16,929 nucleotides of DNA, taken from Xanthobacteraceae bacterium. Its GTDB lineage: Bacteria; Pseudomonadota; Alphaproteobacteria; Rhizobiales; Xanthobacteraceae. The position numbers were made by a program, and so were the translations under genes. The notes below the pieces were generated by a model. It saw nothing but the letters and a program-made list of their open reading frames with translations, ran no database searches and was not told the DNA's origin. Every line of letters starts with the position of its first letter. Position 1 is the stretch's first letter. Below, piece by piece: positions 1 to 6,204 of this stretch. The DNA lies in NCBI GenBank assembly GCA_030037185.1, contig JASHRR010000029.1:1-16929 (forward strand), read 5' to 3'.

Positions 1-137
1 CCCTTGATGAATTCGCGTCGGCTCGCGCGGAGAGTGGGCCGCGGCGGCGGCACCCAGACCGGGTCCTGCGCAGCCAGCGCCTTGAAATCGACATCCGCAT
101 CGAGAATGCGGGCATCCGGCGGGATATATTGGTCCAT
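1..137 (-). CDS. 5' end of an unrecognised protein (partial)
   Basis: The minus strand opens with an ATG at 137 and stays open to the window edge, giving 45 residues that begin MDQYIPPDARILDADVDF and continue with a proline-rich stretch (VWVPPPRPTLR). The gene is cut off by the window, so its length and domains are unknown. I do not recognise the family; an N-terminal extension of a hydrolase is possible but is only a guess. The start is supported by a run of nine G residues ending four bases before the ATG, which can serve as a crude ribosome binding site, and by a TTGACA box about 90 bases upstream. It points away from the Sel1 gene, with 317 bases between them. Confidence 0.5.
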   Translation of the reverse strand, partial: MDQYIPPDARILDADVDFKALAAQDPVWVPPPRPTLRASRREFIK

Positions 138-454
138 GAGTCCCCCCCCCTGTGTGAGACTTCGGCCGAGCATGACCATGCACGCCTGGGCCGTCGATCC
201 GGCTTTTTCGGTTGAAATTTGATTTGTCAATTTAAGCACGACAGGAGGAGGTCGGCAACCTATGCACGTGTTTTCGAATTCCCTGCCGCAGGGAGTCCGG
301 CAGGTAATTTTCCGCGTTGCGGTTTTGACCCTTGCGCGGCCTGCGGGCATTGAGCGAATTCCCTACAGGGGCGGGGAATTGTTCGCCGGACGCGCAGAGA
401 ATTGGCGCCACCGCGACAATCATCCGGGCTGGCGCTAGACGCTGCGCTGCAGCA
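138..454. other. Intergenic region with two hairpins
   Basis: This gap separates the left-edge gene from the 3' end of the Sel1 gene. It holds the candidate promoter at 202-230 and two inverted repeats: TCCCTG-CCG-CAGGGA at 280-294, and AATTCCC (357-363) against GGGAATT (374-380). Neither is followed by a T-run, so I do not call a terminator. No convincing gene is present. Confidence 0.4.
202..230 (-). promoter_or_regulatory. Possible sigma-70-type promoter for the left-edge gene
   Basis: On the minus strand a perfect TTGACA (-35) lies at 230-225 in an AT-rich patch. The -10 region 16-17 bases further on reads AAAAAG/AAAAGC, which is a poor match, so this is only a candidate. It is 65-90 bases upstream of the ATG at 137. 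Confidence 0.3.
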
Positions 455-937
455 TCATTTTTGATGGGTTGGGCGCCAGCGCGCGACCAGACGCCACGCC
501 TCGTCGCGCTCGGCCGCGGTGATCGATTGCATGATGATCCCGCGCAATTCGAAGGCTTCGACCTGTCCACCCACCAAGGCGAGTTCGACCCACATCAAGG
601 CAAGCGTCGCGTTCATCGGCACGCCGTCAGATTTGAAATACATTTGCGCGAGAAAAAGCTGGGCGGTGGGTTCGCCCTGCTCGGCAGCGCGCTGAAAGAA
701 TTCGGCCGCTCGCGCGCTGTCGCGCTGCACGCCACGGCCGGAATAGTACATGAACCCCAGTCCGGTTTGCGCCCGCGCCTCGCCCGCCGCTGCGAGCGGA
801 AACCAAGCCTCCTGGGCGCGCGCGTAGTTGCCCTCGTTGAATGCCGTGAGCCCGTTGCGAAAAGCCGCATCCGCCACGTCGGCGCCGGCCGAGCCGGATA
901 GCAGGAGGGCAACCGTCAACATGAGAAAACGCCACAT
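455..937 (-). CDS. Exported Sel1-repeat (TPR-like) protein
   Basis: This 160-residue protein starts MWRFLMLTVALLLSGSAGAD, a typical Sec signal peptide with likely cleavage near residue 19, so it should act in the periplasm or at the envelope. The mature part carries Sel1-like repeats: residues 24-52 (AFNEGNYARAQEAW, then LAAAGEA), 55-88 (AQTGLGFMYYSGRGV followed by RAAEFFQRAAEQGE) and 91-125 (AQLFLAQMYFKSDGV, then LALMWVELA). Sel1 repeats are alpha-helical scaffolds for protein-protein contacts, so a binding or adaptor role is expected; no enzymatic motif is visible. The ribosome binding site before ATG 937 is weak, and an internal ATG six codons on would leave a shorter signal peptide. It stands alone, with more than 300 bases on each side. 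Confidence 0.85.
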   Translation of the reverse strand: MWRFLMLTVALLLSGSAGADVADAAFRNGLTAFNEGNYARAQEAWFPLAAAGEARAQTGLGFMYYSGRGVQRDSARAAEFFQRAAEQGEPTAQLFLAQMYFKSDGVPMNATLALMWVELALVGGQVEAFELRGIIMQSITAAERDEAWRLVARWRPTHQK

Positions 938-1263
938 TGGTCAGAATTAACAGATCGAGCTTGATTGCGCGATGGCACTCCTCGCCCGCGATTGAGGTGA
1001 AAGTGGCCGGCGCCGCTTTACCGACCGCGCCCGGCATGTCGTCGATCGCCGGCGCCGCGCAGCTGAGTGTTTGCGGTTGATGACGGCGTCGACCGCGTGC
1101 GATGTCGGCAACCACGATGCGAGTGACAGATCGCAGGAGGGCCGGTCGCGGCCTCGGCGGCTCCCTGGAGGATTGGCGATAACGCTGGGGAGTGCCGCCT
1201 TAGCTGTCGCGTTCGGCAAGCGGTGACGGGCGATGCCGCAACGTCCTTGATTCAACCCTGACA
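938..1263. other. Intergenic region without a recognisable gene
   Basis: This gap lies between the Sel1 start and the patatin stop codon. It is GC-rich and contains an 11-base direct repeat, GCCGGCGCCGC, at 1006-1016 and 1048-1058. No convincing ORF, RNA gene or terminator is seen. Confidence 0.4.
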
Positions 1264-2328
1264 TCATCCCCATTCCGCCTGCGCCTCGGCGCGCAGGTCG
1301 AAAGTGCTGCGCACCCCGATGTCATCGAAATGCGCGTCCAGGAAGCGGCGCGCAGCGCGGCGGCCATCGGTGCAGAGCATGTGAAAGAACTCGTAATCGT
1401 TCGAAAGCTTGCTGTCGGCCGAATAGACCTTGTCGCCGTCGCCGAGTACGACGCGGTGAGCATTGATGCGGCGGTATTGTCCGGGTCCGAAGCCGCGCGG
1501 CAGGCGGCCCTGGTCGATCAGCCGGGCCACGAATTCGATGGCGCGATATTCGGCGAGCAGCGATGAGTTGAAGGTGATCTCGTTGATACGATTCATGATC
1601 TCGCGCGCCGTGGTCGGCACCTGCGCCCGCTCGGCCGGATTGATCTGAACGATCAGCACGTCTTCGGTCCTGGTTTTGCGGAAAAGCGGGAAAATCGCGG
1701 GGTTGCCCATGTAGCCACCGTCCCAATACGGCGTGGTGTCTATCGTCACGGCCTGGAACACCAGCGGGAGGGCGACCGATGCCATGACGACGTCGGCGGA
1801 GATCTCTTCGCGCTCAAAAATGCGCAGGCGCCCGGTGATCACGTTGGTGGCGCAGACGAACAGTTGAATGTCGGTGAAGCGACGGACGGCGTCGAAATCG
1901 ACGAAGCGCTCAATCACGCCCCTGAGCGGATTGATGTTGAGCGGATTGACATCATAGGGCGAGAAATAGCGCGACAGGGCTTCGAACCACGCCTGCACGG
2001 GTGTGCCCTCCAGCGGCAGGAACTGGCGATCCACGATCTGACGCTGGATCAGCGGCAGCTTGCCGTCGATGCTGACAGAGCGCCAGAAATCCGCCAGCCG
2101 TTTTCTTGCCTCCGGCGGGCCGCCGCGCGCCAGTCCATCGACGCAGATGACGGCATTGAGCGCGCCCGCGGAAGTTCCCGACAGCCCTTCGATGGCCAGG
2201 CGGCCATCTTCCAAAAGATAATCGAGGACGCCCCAGGTGAATGCCCCGTGAGCGCCGCCGCCCTGGAGGGCGAGATTGATTTTCTTGAGCGCGCCAGGCG
2301 GAGCAGACCCCGATGCGTGCGCACTCAT
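1264..2328 (-). CDS. Patatin-like phospholipase/esterase
   Basis: This is a 354-residue patatin-family serine hydrolase. The glycine-rich oxyanion loop is GGGAHG at 23-28, the nucleophile elbow is GTSAG at 51-55 (Ser53), and the second residue of the Ser-Asp dyad is Asp203 in DGG (203-205). The family hydrolyses acyl esters of phospholipids or storage polyesters. The ATG at 2328 overlaps the bdhA stop in an ATGA, so the two genes are translationally coupled. A bdhA-patatin operon (bdhA-patD) is known from Legionella pneumophila, where it is linked to polyhydroxybutyrate turnover. By analogy, this enzyme may release 3-hydroxybutyrate or an oligomer for the dehydrogenase, or act on membrane lipid; the sequence does not decide. 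There is no signal peptide, so it is probably cytoplasmic or granule-bound. Confidence 0.93.
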   Translation of the reverse strand: MSAHASGSAPPGALKKINLALQGGGAHGAFTWGVLDYLLEDGRLAIEGLSGTSAGALNAVICVDGLARGGPPEARKRLADFWRSVSIDGKLPLIQRQIVDRQFLPLEGTPVQAWFEALSRYFSPYDVNPLNINPLRGVIERFVDFDAVRRFTDIQLFVCATNVITGRLRIFEREEISADVVMASVALPLVFQAVTIDTTPYWDGGYMGNPAIFPLFRKTRTEDVLIVQINPAERAQVPTTAREIMNRINEITFNSSLLAEYRAIEFVARLIDQGRLPRGFGPGQYRRINAHRVVLGDGDKVYSADSKLSNDYEFFHMLCTDGRRAARRFLDAHFDDIGVRSTFDLRAEAQAEWG

Positions 2329-3107
2329 TCCGCCGTCCAGCCGCCGTCAATGGAAAGATTGGCGCCGGTGATCTGTGCGGCGGCATCTGAGCAGAGATAG
2401 CCAGCGAGCGCGGCGACCTGTTCGGCGGTCACGAACTGCTTGGTCGGCTGCGCCGCCAGCAGCACATCCCGCTTGACCTGCTCCTCGGTCATGTTGCGGG
2501 CTTTCATCGTGTCTGGGATCTGCTTGGCGACCAGCGGAGTCCACACATAGCCCGGGCTGATGCAGTTGGCGGTGATCCCGAAGGTCGCGAGCTCGAGCGC
2601 GACGGTCTTGGTGAAGCCCGCGATCCCGTGCTTTGCCGAGACATAAGCGACCTTGAAGGGCGAGGCGACCAGCGAGTGCGCCGATGCGGTCGAGATGATG
2701 CGTCCCCATCTGCGGGCCTTCATACCGGGCACCGCGGCGCGCGTCGCAAGGAACGCGGCCGAAAGATTTATGGCAATGATCTGGTCCCATTTCTCGATAG
2801 GGAATTCCTCGATCGGCGCCACATACTGGATGCCGGCATTGTTCACCAAAATGTCGACCGACCCGAGCGTCGTCTCCGCGGTCTTGATCATCGCCGCAAT
2901 TTCGGCAGGCTTGGTCATATCGGCCGCCGAATAGATTGCCGTGACGCCGAACTGTTTTGCGATTGCGGCGCGTTCCGTCTCGATCTCGGCGGGCGTGCCG
3001 AAGCCGTTGATCATGATGCTGGCGCCGTCCTGGGCGAGAGCGCGGGCAATGGCGAGGCCGATACCGGAGGTCGAGCCGGTAACGACGGCATTTTTTCCTT
3101 TCAGCAT
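2325..3107 (-). CDS. bdhA: 3-hydroxybutyrate dehydrogenase (SDR family)
   Basis: The 260-residue product oxidises (R)-3-hydroxybutyrate to acetoacetate with NAD+, the entry step for polyhydroxybutyrate-derived carbon. It has the short-chain dehydrogenase signature TGSTSGIG (10-17), NNAG (89-92), Asn114, and the catalytic Ser142, Tyr155 and Lys159. The residues that bind the substrate carboxylate in Pseudomonas 3-hydroxybutyrate dehydrogenases (Gln94, His144, Lys152, Gln196) are all present at the same numbers, which separates it from general SDRs. The length matches the family. I chose the ATG at 3107 (MLKGKNAVV) because AGGA lies at the right distance; an in-frame ATG at 3140 would add 11 unlikely residues. 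It is the first gene of an operon with the patatin gene and has an inverted repeat in its promoter region. Confidence 0.95.
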   Translation of the reverse strand: MLKGKNAVVTGSTSGIGLAIARALAQDGASIMINGFGTPAEIETERAAIAKQFGVTAIYSAADMTKPAEIAAMIKTAETTLGSVDILVNNAGIQYVAPIEEFPIEKWDQIIAINLSAAFLATRAAVPGMKARRWGRIISTASAHSLVASPFKVAYVSAKHGIAGFTKTVALELATFGITANCISPGYVWTPLVAKQIPDTMKARNMTEEQVKRDVLLAAQPTKQFVTAEQVAALAGYLCSDAAAQITGANLSIDGGWTAE

Positions 3108-3159
3108 GATTTGGTCCTGTCTGGGCGCGCCCCCCTGCAAGCGGGGCGGAAGATAGGTT

Positions 3160-3178
3160 GATGTTGCGGTGCAACATC
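3160..3178 (-). promoter_or_regulatory. Candidate operator upstream of bdhA
   Basis: A perfect inverted repeat, GATGTTGC-GGT-GCAACATC, lies 53-71 bases upstream of the bdhA ATG. A further copy of one arm, GCAACATC, is at 3204-3211, exactly 33 bases (about three helical turns) from the matching arm, and overlaps the stop codon of the AI-2E gene. This layout suits a dimeric repressor. The TGC-N3-GCA core resembles sites described for the alphaproteobacterial polyester regulator PhaR, but the regulator is an inference. Confidence 0.5.
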
Positions 3179-3209
3179 TATATTCGCATGCCCGGCATTC
3201 AAGGCAACA

Positions 3210-4253
3210 TCAGCCCTCGGACAGCTCGCGCCATAACGTGATCAGCACGGCGAGCAACGTGGGCCCCAAAAACAGCCCCAGCAGGCCGAAGCTCTCGACG
3301 CCGCCAAGGATGCCGAGCAGGACCCACACGAATGGTAGCCGGATCGTGCCGCCGATGAGGATCGGACGAACGAAATGGTCCGCGACGAAGACCACCGTCG
3401 AGCCGAATGCCAGAAGGCCGATCGCTGCGATTGTTGCGAATTGCATCAACAGCCAGGCGGAGGCCGCGATGAAGACGAGCGGCGAGGCGAATGGTATCGC
3501 GGATAGCACGCCGGTTAGCACGCCCAGCAGGACGGCGTGCGGTACGCCGCTGATCGCATAGGCAATGCCAATCAGCGCCGCCTCGCCGATGCCGATCAGC
3601 AGCAATCCGTCGATGGTACCGCGCACCGCAGCGGCTGCGACACTCGCGAGGCGGTGCGCCGGCTCGCCGAGCAGACGCGTGCCCACCACTTGGAACTGCC
3701 GCAACAACGCATCACTCTCGCGAAACATGAAGAAGACGATGAGGAGCGCGAACAGGAGCGTGGTGATGCGCCGCACCGCCTGGCGGCCGATGATCTGCCC
3801 CCATTCGGTCAGCGACTGCACCTCGGCGCCCGAAACGGGACTGTGTTCGTCCTGAAAGTGAGCATTCAGCCAGTCGGCCACCGACGGGCCGATCATCGGT
3901 AAGCTCGAGACCCATTCCGGCGCCTCGAACCCCTGCTTACGAGCCTCGATATACCACCCGATGATGCCGCGGATCTCCTGAGCGCCTTCGATGACGGCGA
4001 CGGCCAGCGGCGCCAGCACCGCCACCGCAATCAGCGCCGTTATGATTGCGGCCGCCTGCGTCGGGCCACTGCGTTGGCGCACGGCCACGAAAAGCGGCCA
4101 CGTGGCAATCGTCAGCACGGTCGCCCACGCCAATGCGGGCAGGAAAGTGGTGAGCATCCAGATTGCGGCACCGAGCAGCCCGAGGCCAGCCGCAATGCGC
4201 AAGAGCCGTTGCGCTCTGGTCTCCAGTTCCGACTTTTGGGCAAGGTTCGTCAT
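3210..4253 (-). CDS. AI-2E family transporter (membrane permease)
   Basis: This is a 347-residue integral membrane protein of the AI-2E transporter family (PF01594, TqsA/PerM type). The family exports or exchanges small solutes; despite the name, most members have no shown link to autoinducer-2. Hydrophobic segments come as an N-terminal pair (about 18-58), a third (about 67-90), and five or more in the second half. The hallmark C-terminal region is present: DHFVRPILIGG, then LPFVWVLLGILGG and FGLLGLFLGPTLLAV. The ATG at 4253 is preceded by GGGAGG six bases upstream and begins MTNLAQKSEL. The open frame runs on upstream to 4754, but those residues are not family-like and lie over the IscB stub and its RNA. 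The start overlaps the IscB stub stop in an ATGA. Confidence 0.92.
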   Translation of the reverse strand: MTNLAQKSELETRAQRLLRIAAGLGLLGAAIWMLTTFLPALAWATVLTIATWPLFVAVRQRSGPTQAAAIITALIAVAVLAPLAVAVIEGAQEIRGIIGWYIEARKQGFEAPEWVSSLPMIGPSVADWLNAHFQDEHSPVSGAEVQSLTEWGQIIGRQAVRRITTLLFALLIVFFMFRESDALLRQFQVVGTRLLGEPAHRLASVAAAAVRGTIDGLLLIGIGEAALIGIAYAISGVPHAVLLGVLTGVLSAIPFASPLVFIAASAWLLMQFATIAAIGLLAFGSTVVFVADHFVRPILIGGTIRLPFVWVLLGILGGVESFGLLGLFLGPTLLAVLITLWRELSEG

Positions 4254-4540
4254 CCGAGCCTCCCGCGGCGTCCGGGGTGAGCGAGTTCGAACAGATGAAG
4301 GGCTTTCGCCGGCTTGTTGCCGTCCTCCTCGGTGAGGATCGCGAGGCCCGTGGGCGTGCCGCCGGGATTGATGTTGACCCGGACCCGCCAAACGTCGCCC
4401 TCGACGCGGTCCTTCAAGCCCATCGTCAAGGGGTGGCGGGGACGCACAACCGCCCGGCCGTGGGTGAGAAGCAGGCGAGCCCGCTTTTCGCAACACGACA
4501 TCAGCGGTTTCTTGCGCTTGTCCAAAACGAAGACTGCCAA
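4250..4540 (-). pseudogene. iscB: Truncated IscB (N-terminal PLMP domain and start of RuvC-I)
   Basis: This 96-residue ORF starts at a TTG (GGAG nine bases upstream) with MAVFVLDKRKKPLM, the N-terminal PLMP motif of IscB, the RNA-guided HNH/RuvC nuclease of IS200/IS605-like elements and ancestor of Cas9. Similarity continues through CEKRARLLL, GRAVV and VRVNINPG to LHLFELAH. Full IscB is about 400-500 residues, so the bridge helix, HNH domain and most of RuvC are missing. In RuvC-I the usual IDPGS reads INPGG, so the catalytic aspartate is asparagine (codon AAT). Similarity stops around 4260-4268, just before the permease ribosome binding site, and the TGA overlaps the permease ATG. It cannot be an active nuclease. 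Whether the stub is translated, perhaps as a leader for the permease, is open. Confidence 0.85.
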
Positions 4541-4793
4541 CTTGGTACTCCGGTGAGGCCCGTGAGGGCCTCGTGACGCGCACCTTGCGATGCGACTCCC
4601 TGCGGGAATGTCGCAGAGGAGCGTTGAGCAAGACCCGTTTCGTGCCTGTCCCGGGTCCTAAGTCTTGCCTTCCAGAGCCCGCAGGCGAGGAAGCGCCCCG
4701 TCTTAACCTGTCTGCGACGCAGCTTGGGGCCGTAGTCCCAACCTGGTAACCCAACGCTTAACGAGGCTGGGGGGCGAAAGCCCCGCCTTCAGC
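4541..4793 (-). ncRNA. HEARO / omega-RNA region of the IscB element
   Basis: IscB genes are preceded by a structured guide RNA (HEARO in Rfam, omega-RNA), and this stretch is in the right place and strand. Several strong stems are visible: GAGGCCC/GGGCCTC at 4555-4572 with a four-base loop; TGCGAC/GTCGCA with inner TCCC/GGGA at 4591-4615; CAAGAC (4629-4634) with GTCTTG (4662-4667); and GGGGC/GCCCC at 4771-4784 inside a looser GGCT/AGCC pair. The size (about 200-250 nt) fits the family. The ends are estimates. The guide of an omega-RNA is at its 5' end and comes from DNA flanking the element, which here would be the end of the IS4 relic. Identification rests on position and folding, not on a covariance search. 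Confidence 0.7.
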
Positions 4794-4799
4794 CATCTA

Positions 4800-5695
4800 T
4801 TAACAGTTCTTTCCGAGGGTATAACCATGCCAGATACGGCCGAATTGGGCGAGACCGCGCCGGGTAAGGGCACCAGGTGGACTTTCGGACTTGCTGGAGC
4901 TTTTCCAACTGCCGCGACGCGCGGTGATCCAGGTGGCCCAGGCGATGGTGCCCTGGGGGGATTTTCTGCCGCTCGGTGCGGCCTTCATAGTGGAGTTGAA
5001 GGGCAGTGACGAGTTCGATCTGGCCGGGTTCGAAGAGGCCGCGAGCGGCCTCAGACACCTGGCCGTCACGCGCGCGAACCCGTCGCAGGACGCGACACGC
5101 TGTTCGGGCGGTGACGATCGCAAGCTTCATCAGCGCGCCGGCGGTCATCTAATTCGACTCGATGTCGAAGCCCTGGCTTTTCATCACCCAGAACAATTGC
5201 GCGATGTTCCTGCACAGGCGGCACCAGCCGACGATCTGCAGCGCCGCCTCATATCCTTGGTGCGTCATCCTCGGTGCATCGTCGAAAGCCGCCAGCGCAG
5301 CGTATCATATTCGCAGACGTCGACCGCGCGCAACGTCACTTGCGGTGGTGCTACGCGCACGCGGGAGGTTGGCCGGGCGCGCGATCGTCAGGTCGGCAAG
5401 CGCAATTCGAGCTTGGCTGTCCGGCCCTTGCGCTTGCCGGACTGGGCTTTCAACGTCAGCCGGAAGCGATGAACCACCGGCCTCTCAGAGGTGGTGGCGA
5501 AAAGCATCTTGCCGCTGCGCGTAGATGTCGCCTTCACCTGAGGGTGACGTGGGCGGCCGCTTTGAGTACCGGTCGGCCGTCTCGACGCCTTTCAGCCGGC
5601 GCCCGAATTGAATCCGACATTCGCTGCGACAGCAACGCCCTTTTTTTCAGCCGTTCGTCGCCGAAGCTGCCGACCTCCCAGCACGAAAATTCCAT
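4800..5695 (-). pseudogene. IS4-family transposase relic
   Basis: Fragments of one IS4-family transposase follow each other in order on the minus strand but in shifting frames. They are the N-terminal DNA-binding region CWEVGSFGDERLKKR near 5680; SGKRKGRTAKLELR near 5430-5400; the motif DTLRWRL near 5300; IVGWC followed by NIAQLFWVMKSQGFDIE (5240-5155, containing the catalytic-glutamate region of the DDE fold); ALMKLAIVTA near 5130-5105; and the C-terminus IAWATWITARRGSW to a TAA at 4800. An in-frame TAG sits at 5149-5151, and at least three frameshifts are needed. At about 900 bases it is shorter than a complete gene (about 1.3-1.4 kb), with a loss between the N-terminal part and the region near 5560. 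It is dead. Confidence 0.8.
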
Positions 5696-6204
5696 TGCCG
5701 GCCTCCGTAATCAGCCGGCAAGCCGAGAGCCACACAGCCGATGACCAACACAACGTCCTTTCGCGCGCTGGTTCAGTCGGTCGCACCCGACGAGACCTGT
5801 ATCATAGATCGGGCCTTCAGGCGTGGGTTACCTTGATGCTCTTGTTGCGAGGCGGATCGCGTACCGCGACAGGCCAGCTATTGTAGCCGGATTCTAGGGG
5901 GCAAGGCTTGCTGCCGAAAATTTTTATCGTCAGGCGAGGTCCGGGTTTGAGCCGTGCACTGCGCAAGTGCGCAGCTCTTTGGAGCGCGGGTTGTTGTCGG
6001 CTCTTGGGCGAAGCAAAGAATGGCGGGCGGGACGCCAGCGCTCGCGGGCCGGCGGCGTATGATGGGACACTGAAAATGCCTATGATAAGGGGGCGTTGTT
6101 CGGCGCCGGATTGTTCACGCCACGCTGTCGCCGTACGAAGCAGCGCCAAGGTCGTCGCCGGCGACCGCCGCAACAACTAACCTGCTCTAACGCCAGGAGG
6201 GGAC
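5696..6204. other. Long intergenic region upstream of the acetamidase-type gene
   Basis: These 509 bases lie between the divergently oriented IS4 relic and the plus-strand gene at 6205. They hold a near-perfect 16-base palindrome (5959-5974) and an AT-rich patch (AAAATTTTTAT) near 5919. A minus-strand frame ending at 5817 reads NSWPVAVRDPPRNKSIKV and could be a scrap of an old gene, but I do not recognise it. AGGAGGGG at 6195-6202 is the ribosome binding site of the next gene. No clear promoter is seen. Confidence 0.4.
5959..5974. repeat. 16-base palindrome CTGCGCA-AG-TGCGCAG
   Basis: A perfect seven-base inverted repeat with a two-base centre lies about 230 bases upstream of the acetamidase-type gene. 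The short centre suits a protein-binding site better than an RNA hairpin. Its function is unknown. Confidence 0.35.

Noticed and set aside
262..438. Plus-strand 58-codon ORF preceded by AGGAGGAGG
   Set aside because: The ribosome binding site is about 11 bases away, the product has no recognisable features, and it spans two hairpins; too weak to call a gene.
332..901. Long plus-strand ORF
   Set aside because: It is antisense to the Sel1-repeat gene; its length comes from GC-rich codon bias.
4254..4754. Upstream extension of the AI-2E permease frame to 4754
   Set aside because: The extra 167 residues are low-complexity and overlap the IscB stub and RNA; the family start and a ribosome binding site are at 4253.
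4891..5472. Plus-strand ORF of 193 codons
   Set aside because: It is antisense to the IS4 transposase fragments, which match a known family on the minus strand.
5817..6176. Minus-strand ORF of 119 codons
   Set aside because: No ribosome binding site, no recognisable domain and an arginine/serine-rich product; at most its last residues could be a gene scrap.
6076..6180. Plus-strand 34-codon ORF before the acetamidase-type gene
   Set aside because: No ribosome binding site and no conserved features.
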